This document shows, piece after piece, positions 1-9,006 of a DNA stretch of 64,000 nt (position 1 is its first letter; every line of letters starts with the position of its first letter). The position numbers and the translations under genes were made by a program. The notes beneath the pieces were generated by a model that had not been told where the DNA came from, made no database searches, and saw only the letters and a program-made list of their open reading frames with translations. The stretch comes from Ruegeria conchae (GTDB lineage Bacteria; Pseudomonadota; Alphaproteobacteria; Rhodobacterales; Rhodobacteraceae): positions 124,001 to 188,000 of the forward strand of contig NZ_AEYW01000012.1 of NCBI RefSeq assembly GCF_000192475.1. Reading direction: 5' to 3'.

Positions 1-477
1 CACACGTTTTTCAAAGGTTGTACCCAGGGTTGTTGCGACTTTTACACCGGGTTTGTTGATCGAGTCATACCCGTCAAATTTATCGGCCTTGTCTTTGGTC
101 GTGTACGGGAACAGTTCAACAGAGATGTAGCTGTCAGAGAAACCGGCAACCTTCAAGCGCGGCGGAGAAATCGAAGCCGAGCCGGTGATATGATATTTCC
201 CGGCGACCACCCCATTGACCAGGGTTTTCCAGTCTGTCGGAACATATTCAACTTCGACGCCAAGATCTGCAGCCAGTGCGTTCATGATATCTATATCATA
301 ACCCTTGTAGCTGTTAGTCGCAGGATCGCGCAGCGACATTGGATTCCAATCTCCAGTTGTACCGACTTTCATCACACCAGAATCCAGGATTTCATTCAGT
401 GCAGACTGGGCCTGAGCGGCGCTACCAATCGCTAGGCCAATCGCAGCGGCAATGGCTACTTTGAAAAGATGTTTCAT
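1..477 (-). CDS. ABC transporter substrate-binding protein, family 3 (partial)
   Basis: Periplasmic binding protein of an amino-acid type ABC importer; its C-terminal end lies beyond the left edge of the window (159 codons present). Translation from the ATG at 477 gives a typical signal peptide (MKHLFKVAIAAAIGLAIGSA, cleavage near AQA) and then the family 3 opening 'ILDSGVMKVGTTGDWNPMS', a K-G-x-D-I-D-I-M-N-A-L segment and a SISPPRLKVAGFSDSY stretch, as in polar amino acid binding proteins and cyclohexadienyl-dehydratase-like relatives. It is divergent from the ATPase and permease genes that start at 597, separated by 119 bases that should hold both promoters. Ligand unknown; the neighbouring PhnY-like dehydrogenase suggests an amino-acid-like or aminophosphonate compound, which is only inference. 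Confidence 0.9.
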   Translation of the reverse strand, partial: MKHLFKVAIAAAIGLAIGSAAQAQSALNEILDSGVMKVGTTGDWNPMSLRDPATNSYKGYDIDIMNALAADLGVEVEYVPTDWKTLVNGVVAGKYHITGSASISPPRLKVAGFSDSYISVELFPYTTKDKADKFDGYDSINKPGVKVATTLGTTFEKRV

Positions 478-596
478 GTATTTCTCCTGTTGGTGGCAGT
501 CGGCTAGTTTAGCTGGATTGTTTCTTGATCTAAGCGCAAAGACCACGCTAACCTCAAGAAAATAATTGACTGAGAATAACAAAGGCAGGCCAGCTA

Positions 597-1337
597 ATGC
601 CAGACGCCGCGATCGAGTTAGTCGACGTAAACAAATGGTATGGCACATTTCATGTGCTCAAGGATATCAATCTTACGATAAATAGCGGTGAAAAAGTTGT
701 AATCTGTGGGCCTTCCGGTTCTGGAAAATCGACGGTTGTAAGATGCATCAACCAGCTTGAAAAACACCAAAAAGGTACGATCCGCATAGACGGGACAGAG
801 CTGTCAGATAACGCCCAATCCGTCGCCACAATTCGATCAGAAGTCGGGATGGTGTTCCAGCAGTTTAATCTTTTTCCGCATTTGACCGTGCTCGAAAACC
901 TGACTTTGGGTCCGATCAAAGCAAGAGGGTTGAGCAAAAAAGAGGCCGAAGAAAAAGCCCGCCATTACCTTGAACGGGTCCATATCCCAGACCAGGCCGA
1001 CAAACGTCCCATTCAGCTTTCAGGTGGACAACAGCAACGTGTGGCCATCGCTCGTTCGCTTTGCATGGAGCCGAGGGTTTTGTTGTTTGACGAACCCACC
1101 TCGGCCCTGGATCCCGAAATGATTTCGGAAGTCCTCGACGTGATGGTTGAACTGGCGCAGGAAGGAATGACCATGGTGGTTGTCACCCACGAGATGGGTT
1201 TTGCACGCAAAGTTGCAGACAACATGGTGTTTATGGATGCGGGTGAGATCGTCGAACAAGGAAAACCGGAACATTTCTTCACTAATCCGCGGTCTGAGCG
1301 GTGTCAGAAATTCTTAAGCCAGATTCTGCAACATTGA
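597..1337 (+). CDS. Polar amino acid ABC transporter ATP-binding protein
   Basis: ATPase subunit (246 aa) of a family 3 amino-acid importer, GlnQ/HisP-like. Walker A is GPSGSGKS near residue 40, the signature is LSGGQQQR near 143, Walker B is [12 protein letters not shown], and the switch His lies in VVTHEMGF. The C-terminal '[25 protein letters not shown]' pattern is characteristic of this subfamily. The ATG at 597 follows a weak purine-rich site (AAAGGCAGG). The stop is one base before the in-frame start of the permease at 1339, so the two are almost certainly co-transcribed and translationally coupled. Substrate not determined by sequence. Confidence 0.95.
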   Translation: MPDAAIELVDVNKWYGTFHVLKDINLTINSGEKVVICGPSGSGKSTVVRCINQLEKHQKGTIRIDGTELSDNAQSVATIRSEVGMVFQQFNLFPHLTVLENLTLGPIKARGLSKKEAEEKARHYLERVHIPDQADKRPIQLSGGQQQRVAIARSLCMEPRVLLFDEPTSALDPEMISEVLDVMVELAQEGMTMVVVTHEMGFARKVADNMVFMDAGEIVEQGKPEHFFTNPRSERCQKFLSQILQH

Positions 1338-1338
1338 G

Positions 1339-2109
1339 TTGGATGTCATGAAGAAACCGCTCCTGTTCCTCCCCCTGTTTGTACTTTTAGCTGGGTGTTC
1401 GTCGTCTCAGACATGGGGCTGGTATGTGATTGATCCCACCACCGCATCAGGCTGGACCAATGTCAAGTTTCTGGTGTCTGGGATGGGTGCGACGATCCAG
1501 ATATCGCTGATCGCGGCGATCATGTCGATTGTGATTGGTCTGCTGGTGGCGCTGCCAGGTCTGTCTGAAAAACGTGGTTGGCGACTGGTGAACCGGATCT
1601 ACGTGGAATTTGTCCGCTCGATCCCTCTGCTTCCGATGTTGTTTTGGGTATTTTATGGTTTGCCAATCGTATTTCAGTCGATGGGGATGAATATACCGAT
1701 CGATCCATTCTGGGGGGCGATCATCACATTGGCAATCTCGGACAGTGCCTTTACCGCTGAAATTTACCGCGCTGGGATTCAATCAATTGCCAAAGGCCAA
1801 AGCGAAGCTGCGCAGACAATCGGGCTGAACTACTTTCAGACTATGCGCTATGTGATCCTGCCGCAGGCAATCCGACGCATTCTGCCGCCATTGGCCAATC
1901 AGTTCATTTACATCGTGAAAATGAGCGCTTTTGCCAGCGTCATTGGTATGCAGGAACTGACACGCCGCGCGAACGAGCTGGTGGTGACCGAATATCGTCC
2001 GCTCGAAATCTATACTTTGCTGATCTTTGAATATCTGGTGCTGGTTTTGATAATCAGTGCTGGCGTCCGTTGGTTAGAGCGTCGTATGGGCGCGGATGAA
2101 CGCGGATAA
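1339..2109 (+). CDS. Amino acid ABC transporter permease with lipobox-like leader
   Basis: Inner-membrane permease (HisM/GlnP type) of the same importer. The first 25 residues form a bacterial lipoprotein-like signal, KKPLLFLPLFVLLAGCSSSQ, with lipobox LAGC, followed by a conserved W-G-W-Y-V-I-D-P segment and then the permease core from about residue 45. The EAA loop is seen as 'GQSEAAQTIGLNYFQTMRYVILPQ'. Start could be TTG 1339 or ATG 1348; the latter gives the cleaner lipoprotein signal. The lipobox leader on a polytopic permease is unusual but I recall it as recurrent in Rhodobacteraceae, so it is probably not an assembly artefact. Confidence 0.9.
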   Translation: MDVMKKPLLFLPLFVLLAGCSSSQTWGWYVIDPTTASGWTNVKFLVSGMGATIQISLIAAIMSIVIGLLVALPGLSEKRGWRLVNRIYVEFVRSIPLLPMLFWVFYGLPIVFQSMGMNIPIDPFWGAIITLAISDSAFTAEIYRAGIQSIAKGQSEAAQTIGLNYFQTMRYVILPQAIRRILPPLANQFIYIVKMSAFASVIGMQELTRRANELVVTEYRPLEIYTLLIFEYLVLVLIISAGVRWLERRMGADERG

Positions 2110-2120
2110 GGAGAAAACAG

Positions 2121-2471
2121 TTGGACTGGAAAGACTTCATGGCCGAAACCGAGGCCAATATTGGTGTGTTCTCGAAAGAAGTGCCGGAAACCGTGCGTGG
2201 GTTTGGCATTATGGGTAAAGCTGCCAAAACGAACGGTGCACTGAGTGAGAAAACCAAGGAGTTCATGGCCCTTGGCATTGCGATTGCCACGCGATGCGAT
2301 AGCTGCATCGGTTTCCACGCCCGTTCTTTGGTTCGTTTGGGTGCGACCCGCGGCGAACTGTGCGAGGCTCTGGCTATGGCGACCTACATGGGGGGCGGAC
2401 CGTCATATGCCTACAGCGCCAAGGCACTGAAAGCGTTTGATGTGTTTTCAGAGCAATCGGGCGAGACATGA
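2121..2471 (+). CDS. Carboxymuconolactone decarboxylase / AhpD-like protein
   Basis: Small (116 aa) cytosolic protein of the CMD/AhpD fold. The family redox motif C-x2-C-x3-H is present as C59-D-S-C62-I-G-F-H66, so a peroxidase-like or thiol-redox activity is possible. The only suitable start is TTG 2121, seven bases after a clear GGAGAA ribosome site. It sits 11 bases after the permease gene and 55 bases before the aldehyde dehydrogenase, so it belongs to the same probable operon. AhpD-like proteins frequently accompany catabolic dehydrogenases; the exact reaction is unknown. Confidence 0.85.
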   Translation: MDWKDFMAETEANIGVFSKEVPETVRGFGIMGKAAKTNGALSEKTKEFMALGIAIATRCDSCIGFHARSLVRLGATRGELCEALAMATYMGGGPSYAYSAKALKAFDVFSEQSGET

Positions 2472-2526
2472 TCTGATTTGGATGACATATTCCCGCTCAT
2501 TCGCTTAGTGTAGGAAAGTTCGGGAC

Positions 2527-3975
2527 ATGTCAGCAAACGAAATCAGAACCGAGGGGATGAGGATCGGTGGCAAGGTCGTCTTTGCAAATGAGACAATTCC
2601 GGTCCACTACCCTTATACCAATGAAGTTGTCGGCAATGTTCCTGCTGGCCAAGCCGAACATGCGCGTCGCGCTTTTGAGGTTGCCGCTCGATACAAACCC
2701 AGCCTGACACGCCATGAGCGTAACCAGATCCTACAACGGACATCTGAGTTAATCGGCCTGCGCCGTGGCTATCTGGTTAAATGGCTCGTGCTAGAGCTGG
2801 GCATCTGCCATCAGCACGCAATTTATGAGACAAAACGCGCGCAGGATGTGTTTCAATTCGCAGCCGGTGAAGCGCTGAGGGATGATGGTGAGATATTTTC
2901 GTGCGATTTGACGCATAATGGCAGGGCCCGCAAGATTTTCACTATGCGCGAACCGGTGAACGCAATCAGCGCGATCACCCCCTTTAACCACCCTTTGAAC
3001 ATGGTCAGCCACAAGGTTGCTCCGTCAATTGCAACAAACAATTGCATGGTTTGTAAACCAACCGAGCTGACTCCGCTGACTTGTCTGACACTGGCGGACA
3101 TCCTGTACGAAGCCGGTCTGCCCCCTGAGATGTTTCAGGTGATCACCGGGTGGCCGCAGGATATCGGCGATGAGATGATCACCAATGAAAACATTGACAT
3201 CATCACATTCACCGGTGGTGTGCCAGTGGGCAAGATGATAGCGGAGAAGGCCGCATTTAAGCGTCAGGCGCTTGAGCTTGGCGGCAATGATCCACTTATA
3301 GTTCTGAACGATCTGTGTGACGCCGATCTTGAAAAGGCTGCTGGAATTGCGGTGGCAGGTGCTACCGGAAACTCTGGCCAGCGTTGCACCGCAATCAAAC
3401 GTATTCTGGTGCAGGACAGCGTGGCCGACAAGTTTGTGGCATCGGTTCTGGAGAAGGCGAAGAAGATCAAATTTGGAGATCCGCAAGACCCCGAGACTGA
3501 GCTGGGTTGTGTTATCCACGACGAAGCCGCTGAACTATTTAATAAACGCGTTCATCTTGCTGAGAAAGCAGGAGCAGAAATACTATACCACCCTGGCCGT
3601 CAGGGCGCATTGCTACCGCCCATCGTGGTCGACAAAGTGCCCTATGACTGCGAACTGGTCATGGAGGAAACCTTTGGCCCCATCATCCCGATCATTCGCG
3701 TGCCTGAAGATGACGAAGCGGTGATACGCATCTCGAATTCTACGGGGTTTGGCCTTAGTTCGGGCGTCTGCACCAACGACCTTAATCGTGCCATTGCCTA
3801 TATCAATGGTCTGAATGTTGGCACCTGCAACATCTGGGAACAACCCGGGTATCGCATCGAGATGTCCCCGTTCGGAGGCATCAAAGACTCAGGAAATGGT
3901 GTCAAAGAAGGGGTCATTGAGGCCATGAAGTACTTTACGAATGTCAAAACCTATTCGCTCCCCTGGCCCGGATGA
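2527..3975 (+). CDS. NAD-dependent aldehyde dehydrogenase, phosphonoacetaldehyde dehydrogenase (PhnY)-like
   Basis: 482-aa aldehyde dehydrogenase. General base E250 (LELGG) and catalytic C287 ([12 protein letters not shown]) are intact, and the NAD-binding 'FTGG' motif is present. Over most of its length it resembles the phosphonoacetaldehyde dehydrogenase family (PhnY), including the stretches [37 protein letters not shown] and the tail [15 protein letters not shown]. PhnY oxidises phosphonoacetaldehyde to phosphonoacetate in 2-aminoethylphosphonate use. No aminotransferase or PhnA hydrolase is in view, so sulfoacetaldehyde or another small acidic aldehyde remains possible. It closes the operon that begins with the amino-acid ABC genes. 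Confidence 0.8.
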   Translation: MSANEIRTEGMRIGGKVVFANETIPVHYPYTNEVVGNVPAGQAEHARRAFEVAARYKPSLTRHERNQILQRTSELIGLRRGYLVKWLVLELGICHQHAIYETKRAQDVFQFAAGEALRDDGEIFSCDLTHNGRARKIFTMREPVNAISAITPFNHPLNMVSHKVAPSIATNNCMVCKPTELTPLTCLTLADILYEAGLPPEMFQVITGWPQDIGDEMITNENIDIITFTGGVPVGKMIAEKAAFKRQALELGGNDPLIVLNDLCDADLEKAAGIAVAGATGNSGQRCTAIKRILVQDSVADKFVASVLEKAKKIKFGDPQDPETELGCVIHDEAAELFNKRVHLAEKAGAEILYHPGRQGALLPPIVVDKVPYDCELVMEETFGPIIPIIRVPEDDEAVIRISNSTGFGLSSGVCTNDLNRAIAYINGLNVGTCNIWEQPGYRIEMSPFGGIKDSGNGVKEGVIEAMKYFTNVKTYSLPWPG

Positions 3976-4102
3976 GCAGGTTGATTTGGATAGAAAAGTG
4001 AAAACCGGCCAATAGGGAAATGACGGCTTGAGCCGTAGGACTGCAGGCGTCATATGTGCCGGTGGACGCAAGCGCCAAGCCCAGACACAAGGAAGCAACC
4101 TC

Positions 4103-5116
4103 ATGCAAAAGGTTCTGATCACAGGCACCGCCGGATTTAGCGGATTTCATCTTGCCAAACTTTTGCTTGAGAATGGTAATCGCGTTCACGGCTATGACGG
4201 GATGACGGATTACTACGATGTCCGCCTCAAGCAGAGCCGGCACGCGCTGTTGTTGGAAAACCCGAACTTTTCGTGCGACGAAGGGATGTTGGAAGACACC
4301 GAGAGCTTCGACCGAATGGCTGACGCATTCGAACCGAACGTGATCATCCACCTCGCGGCGCAGGCCGGCGTCCGGTATAGCTTGGAAAACCCGCGCGCCT
4401 ATGTCGAAAGCAATGTTGTCGGAACATTCAACGTGATGGAAGCGGCACGGCGACATAATGTACAGCACTTGCTGATGGCCTCCACCTCGTCAATCTATGG
4501 GGCTAATCCTGATATGCCTTTTGACGAATGCGAGAAGGCAGATCATCAACTTACGATGTACGCTGCGACCAAGAAAGCGAACGAAGCGATGGGGCATTCC
4601 TATGCGCACCTTTGGGATCTGCCGACAACCATGTTTCGCTTTTTCACGGTCTACGGCCCCTGGGGGCGTCCGGATCTCGCCTTTTTCAAATTTACAGATG
4701 CGATTCTAGAAGATCGACCCATCGACATCTACAATCATGGCGACATGTATCGGGACTTCACATATGTTGATGATCTGGTGCGAGCCATTTCGCTTTTGAT
4801 CGATGTCGCTCCGGTTCGGCCCGAATCTCCTGAAGATGTCGTCGAAGGCGACAGCTTAAGCCCTGTCGCGCCATACCGCATTGTTAACATTGGTAACTCT
4901 GACAAAGTGCGCCTGTTGGATTTCGTTGACGCGATCGAAGAAAGCCTCGGCAAGCCCGCGATCCGAAACTACATGGAGATGCAAATGGGAGACGTGCCCG
5001 CGACTTGGGCCAATGCCGATTTGCTGCACCGATTGACTGGCTATCGCCCAAAGACAGAAATCAAGGACGGCATTCAGGCTTTTGTAGACTGGTATCGCGA
5101 CTATTACAGCAAATAG
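4103..5116 (+). CDS. UDP-glucuronate 4-epimerase family NAD-dependent epimerase
   Basis: 337-aa extended short-chain dehydrogenase/epimerase. Rossmann motif G8-x2-G11-x2-G14 (GTAGFSG), catalytic Y153-x3-K157 (YAATK) and the segment TTMFRFFTVYGPWGRPD match UDP-glucuronate 4-epimerases (LspL/CapI type), which interconvert UDP-GlcA and UDP-GalA for capsule, EPS or LPS. I prefer the ATG at 4103, preceded by AAGGAAG; a longer in-frame GTG/TTG-type start at 4028 would add 25 residues without family similarity. A decayed nucleotide-sugar dehydrogenase lies just downstream, the usual partner that makes the UDP-uronic acid. Confidence 0.88.
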   Translation: MQKVLITGTAGFSGFHLAKLLLENGNRVHGYDGMTDYYDVRLKQSRHALLLENPNFSCDEGMLEDTESFDRMADAFEPNVIIHLAAQAGVRYSLENPRAYVESNVVGTFNVMEAARRHNVQHLLMASTSSIYGANPDMPFDECEKADHQLTMYAATKKANEAMGHSYAHLWDLPTTMFRFFTVYGPWGRPDLAFFKFTDAILEDRPIDIYNHGDMYRDFTYVDDLVRAISLLIDVAPVRPESPEDVVEGDSLSPVAPYRIVNIGNSDKVRLLDFVDAIEESLGKPAIRNYMEMQMGDVPATWANADLLHRLTGYRPKTEIKDGIQAFVDWYRDYYSK

Positions 5117-5486
5117 AGCCTGCGATTTGGTCAATCTTAAACCAACCGCTACTCTGAGAAACTAGGCGGGTCCCCTTAGGGTCACTACAGTTATCAAATT
5201 GCTTGTTTCAATGCGTTGATGATCCGTGTCTGCGTATGTTCCTGTAATATGGGAGCATTGGCAGGCTGATCACACTTGCTGCTGCCTAATCGCCAACTGG
5301 CACATCTGATGCAATATTTGGCACCGGTGAATGAATTCTCAAATTGAGTGCGTCGCACGTTATCTGCAAGCAAATACCCATTATCTTTTCTGACAGAGCG
5401 ACTGGTAGAGACCCCATCTTGGGTTTGAGTGACCCGCGAGATATTGGTGCAAAACTCTGCAAACCCAAAAAGCGAGAGATTTCTTA

Positions 5487-5660
5487 ATGAAAAGAACATC
5501 TCTGGATGCCCTGGGATCTGCTCTCTGGAAAGCGCGCGAGTATGGCGTCGACACCCGGTTCATTGAGTTGGCTGGCGAGGTCAACACCGCGATGCCTGTG
5601 AATGTATTTGGCAAACTTGCAAGTGTACTCAATGAACGCAGTCAAGCGGTTTGCGCCTGA
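5487..5660 (+). pseudogene. Remnant of a UDP-sugar 6-dehydrogenase (nucleotide sugar dehydrogenase)
   Basis: A 57-codon open stretch encodes [20 protein letters not shown] followed by TAMP and LNERSQAV. This corresponds to the central/substrate-binding region of UDP-N-acetylglucosamine or UDP-glucose 6-dehydrogenases, where intact members read [24 protein letters not shown]. The N-terminal Rossmann domain, the catalytic Cys motif and the C-terminal domain are missing, and a TGA ends the frame at 5658-5660. It is therefore a fragment left by deletion. Position right after the UDP-GlcA epimerase fits an ancestral dehydrogenase/epimerase pair. Confidence 0.8.
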
Positions 5661-5686
5661 ATGGCTGCCTTGTTTTGGAAGCTAGA

Positions 5687-5721
5687 GTAAACTCCGGCTG
5701 AAAATGGTTGGTGGAGTTTAC
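5687..5721. repeat. Perfect 9-bp inverted repeat
   Basis: GTAAACTCC at 5687-5695 is mirrored by GGAGTTTAC at 5713-5721, with a 17-base loop. It follows directly on the dehydrogenase remnant and has no T-tract, so it is a poor intrinsic terminator. It may be a hairpin or a scar of a mobile element; no transposase sequence is visible nearby. Confidence 0.45.
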
Positions 5722-5939
5722 CAAGGCCGGCGCGGATTACGCTAAGGCAGTCGGCGTGTTCCTGCCATATTCGAACGAGCAACAGCATAAACACCGCCGA
5801 AAGCTACTAAGCAGCGGATAACGCGCGTTGTCCCTGCATAAGCGCGCAGATATAGTTGCCACAATTGTCAGGTCGATTTCGGGTTCTGGAAATTCGGCTT
5901 TTGACGAGTTTTCGATGTGAGCAATCAAGGGCCGTTCGT

Positions 5940-7679
5940 GTGAGTTTGAAAAATCGCAACAACCCACCCCAGCGACACGAGCTGAGAAAAGTCCGCAACC
6001 AAGGCAACAGCTTCCTTGCGCTTGCGTTCCTGTTCAGTGTGTTTGTCAACTTGCTGATGTTGACCGGCCCTCTGTTTATGCTGCAGGTATATGACCGGGT
6101 CCTTGGGTCACGCTCGACCGAAACACTGTCAGCTCTGTTTCTGCTTGTCGCATTGCTTTATGCGCTGATGGCGATGCTGGACTATGCACGTGGCCGGATC
6201 GTTGCCAGATTTGGCGCCCGTTTCCAGTCATCCCTTGATGAGCGCGTGTTTGAAGGAACGATGCGGCGTGCCCTGTTTCCGCAAATTCGGTCAGCGCCTG
6301 CTACGGCGTTGCGCGATTTGGAGTCGATTCGCTCGTTATGCGCCTCCCCTGTTTTGCTTGCAGTGATGGACATTCCGTGGACCCCAGTGTTTCTTGCTGC
6401 GATTTTTCTGTTTCACCCATTGCTGGGCTGGCTGGCGGTCGCTGGTGGTACACTTTTGGTAGTGATTGCTCTGCTCAACCAAGGTTTAACGCACCGTAAG
6501 GTCGCGGAAGCGCAGGTGGCGACTGCCAAAGCCAACGCATTTTCTGAACACGCCCGGCAAGCTGCCGAAGTGGTGAGATCGCAAGGAATGCAGGAGGATG
6601 TATCTAAGCGTTGGCTGAACCAGCGGACCGAAGCGCTCTCGCAGTCGATTTCCGCCAGTGACTGGACAGGCAGTTTCACCTCACTCACCAAATCACTTCG
6701 GCTGTTTCTTCAATCTGCGATGTTGGCACTAGGTGCATGGCTTGTTCTTCGCAATGAAATGACACCCGGTGCGATGATCGCAGGCACTATCCTATTGGGT
6801 CGTGCTTTGGCACCGATTGAGATGGCGGTGGGCCAATGGTCAATGATTGAACGCGCGCGTACAGCCTGGATCAACCTGAACCAGTTTCTCGACTCCACAC
6901 CACCAGAGGCATCGCGCACGAAGCTGCCTACCCCCAAGGCACATCTTGTGGCAAAAGGTTTGACCGTAATTCCGCCTGGCGCCAAAACCCCAACATTGCG
7001 CAATGCCGCGCTTGAGCTGGAGCCCGGCAGAGCGCTAGGCGTAATCGGTAAAAGCGGATCTGGCAAAACAACGCTTGCCAAGGCGCTGCTTGGTTTATGG
7101 CCCCCTGCAGCAGGTGAAATCCGTCTGGGGGGTGCGACGCTGGACCAATACGATCCTGACGATCTGGGGCAGCACATTGGTTATCTGCCGCAACAAGTTA
7201 CCTTGTTCAATGGTACTGTGGCCGAGAATATTGCCCGTATGTCTCAGTCACCTGATCCCGAAGCGGTAGTTGCAGCGGCGAAAACGGCCAATGCACATGA
7301 TTTGATTCTCGGCCTTGAGAAGGGCTATGACACGTTCCTCGAGGGGAACGATAGTCAGCTCTCGGGAGGTCAGAAACAACGCATTGCACTTGCGCGGGCA
7401 CTCTATGGCAACCCTGTTGTGTTGATCTTGGATGAACCCAACTCGGCTTTGGATGCCGATGGAACTCTTGCTTTGAACACTGCGGTACGCGAGCTTAAGA
7501 AAGCAGGCAAATCCACCATCATCATGACCCACCGCCCGCAAGCTATCTCAGAGTGCGATGATCTTGTCGTCGTTGAAAAGGGTCAGATCGTAAAATCCGG
7601 CGGGCGCGATGAGGTGTTGAATACAATGGTGCAAAACGCCAACGTCATTAAACGGCATCTGAATAAGGTGGGTGAATGA
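5940..7679 (+). CDS. Type I secretion ABC permease/ATPase, PrtD-like
   Basis: Inner-membrane exporter ATPase (about 579 aa) of a type I secretion system, with an N-terminal membrane domain (LFSVFVNLLMLTGPLFMLQV is the typical PrtD opening) and a C-terminal nucleotide-binding domain: Walker A GKSGSGKT, signature LSGGQKQR, Walker B VLILDEPNSALD, switch H in MTHRP. It lacks an N-terminal C39 domain. The start is uncertain: I choose GTG 5940, giving VSLKNRNN before the conserved region; the open frame extends to TTG 5856. It overlaps the HlyD gene by an ATGA, and is next to the calcium-binding exported protein at 9007-11052. TolC is not in the window. Confidence 0.88.
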   Translation: MSLKNRNNPPQRHELRKVRNQGNSFLALAFLFSVFVNLLMLTGPLFMLQVYDRVLGSRSTETLSALFLLVALLYALMAMLDYARGRIVARFGARFQSSLDERVFEGTMRRALFPQIRSAPATALRDLESIRSLCASPVLLAVMDIPWTPVFLAAIFLFHPLLGWLAVAGGTLLVVIALLNQGLTHRKVAEAQVATAKANAFSEHARQAAEVVRSQGMQEDVSKRWLNQRTEALSQSISASDWTGSFTSLTKSLRLFLQSAMLALGAWLVLRNEMTPGAMIAGTILLGRALAPIEMAVGQWSMIERARTAWINLNQFLDSTPPEASRTKLPTPKAHLVAKGLTVIPPGAKTPTLRNAALELEPGRALGVIGKSGSGKTTLAKALLGLWPPAAGEIRLGGATLDQYDPDDLGQHIGYLPQQVTLFNGTVAENIARMSQSPDPEAVVAAAKTANAHDLILGLEKGYDTFLEGNDSQLSGGQKQRIALARALYGNPVVLILDEPNSALDADGTLALNTAVRELKKAGKSTIIMTHRPQAISECDDLVVVEKGQIVKSGGRDEVLNTMVQNANVIKRHLNKVGE

Positions 7680-8986
7680 TGTCAGACAAGAGTTCACGTC
7701 CAGCTTGGAGCATCACGGCACCAGCCGTTGTCGGCTTGTTGGCCCTGGCAATTCTCGTGTTGGGGTTGGGAATCTGGAGCGTCCGCACCGAACTGGCCGG
7801 GGCGATCATTTCCCAGGGTGTGATTGAAGTGCAAAGCAACCGTCAGGTGATCGAACATCCGGATGGCGGGGTAGTCGGCGAAATCTTCGTACGTGACGGT
7901 GATAGTGTCACCGAAGGCGAATTGATGCTGAGGCTTGACGATACCTTTCTGGCGTCGGAGACAACCATCGTTGAATCACAGTTGTTCGAGTTGCTTGCCC
8001 GAAAGGCTCGGCTTGAGGCAGAGAGGGACGGCGCGGATATCGATGCACTTGCCCAAAGCCTGCAGGAGCTCAAATCCAATGAAACAATCGGTGACGATTT
8101 GCTGGCGGGCCAGCAACGTTTGTTCAATGCAAGACTTGACACGCTGACCCAACAGATTGACCAGTTGGGCAAACAAAAGGTTCAGATAGGAAACGAGATT
8201 GAGGGCACGCAAGCGCAGCTTACATCGCTGAACACGCAAGTTGGACTCATCAGAACCGAACTTGAAGATCAGCAGGGTTTGCTGCAACGCGGTCTGACGC
8301 AAGCAAGCCGTGTCTCTGCCCTACAAAGAGAAGAGGCAAATCTTACCGGACAAATAGGGCGGCTTGAATCAACCATTGCACGGCTCAAGGGCCAGATCGC
8401 AACGACCGAAATTCAGATTGTCGAACTGCAGGCCACCCGCCGCGAAGAGGCGATTACCGAACTTCGAGATGTTCAATCTCGTGCGGTTGAGTTGGCAGAA
8501 AGGCGCCTTGCACTAACCGAACGTTTGTCGCGCCTGGATATTCGCGCACCCGTTGCTGGTACAGTTTATGACAGCCAGGTTTTTGCGATTCAGTCGGTCA
8601 TACAACCCGGTGAACCGATGATGTACGTAGTTCCTCAGGACACTCCGTTACTGGTTGCCGCGCGCGTTGACGCATTGCATGTGGATCAGTTGCATCGTGG
8701 ACAGGATGTCGCCCTTCGGTTCCCGGCCTTCAACCAGCGTGACACCCCCGAGATCGAAGGCCATGTAGTCAACGTTTCGGCTGACACGTTCACCGATGAG
8801 ACTAGCGGCTTTACTTTCTATAGGGCCGAAGTGGTGCCCGATGAAGGCCAGCTTGATCGTCTCAACGGTCAGGAACTGCTGCCTGGAATGCCAGTTGAAG
8901 CTATGATCAAGACAGATGAGCGTACACCTCTATCCTATCTGATCAAACCATTGGCTGACTATTTTTATCGCGCATTCAGGGAGTGA
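7676..8986 (+). CDS. HlyD/PrtE family periplasmic adaptor of type I secretion
   Basis: 436-aa membrane fusion protein that links the PrtD-like ATPase to an outer-membrane TolC. One N-terminal membrane span (about residues 18-38, GLLALAILVLGLGIWSV), a biotinyl-lipoyl-like half (EHPDGGVVGEIFVRDGDSV), a long coiled coil (about 100-285) rich in Q/E/L, then the second lipoyl half and the conserved RLDIRAPVAGTVYD and GEPMMYVVPQDTPLLVAARV segments. The start ATG overlaps the upstream stop (ATGA), indicating translational coupling. Confidence 0.92.
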   Translation: MMSDKSSRPAWSITAPAVVGLLALAILVLGLGIWSVRTELAGAIISQGVIEVQSNRQVIEHPDGGVVGEIFVRDGDSVTEGELMLRLDDTFLASETTIVESQLFELLARKARLEAERDGADIDALAQSLQELKSNETIGDDLLAGQQRLFNARLDTLTQQIDQLGKQKVQIGNEIEGTQAQLTSLNTQVGLIRTELEDQQGLLQRGLTQASRVSALQREEANLTGQIGRLESTIARLKGQIATTEIQIVELQATRREEAITELRDVQSRAVELAERRLALTERLSRLDIRAPVAGTVYDSQVFAIQSVIQPGEPMMYVVPQDTPLLVAARVDALHVDQLHRGQDVALRFPAFNQRDTPEIEGHVVNVSADTFTDETSGFTFYRAEVVPDEGQLDRLNGQELLPGMPVEAMIKTDERTPLSYLIKPLADYFYRAFRE

Positions 8987-9006
8987 TCGGGGCCTGAAGC
9001 CCATGC

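Larger units (their letters stand above)
5117..5939. other. Gene-poor stretch with decayed coding sequence
   Basis: Between the epimerase and the first type I secretion gene there is no intact gene I can defend. It contains the dehydrogenase remnant at 5487-5660 and a perfect 9-bp inverted repeat at 5687-5721. A 101-codon minus-strand open frame (5194-5499) has no recognisable family and overlaps the remnant, so I treat it as chance. The composition (frequent stops, weak codon bias) suggests an area of past deletion or insertion. Confidence 0.6.

Noticed and set aside
5194..5499. Minus-strand 101-codon open frame with several cysteines
   Set aside because: No family resemblance, no good ribosome site, and it overlaps the plus-strand dehydrogenase remnant, so chance is more likely.
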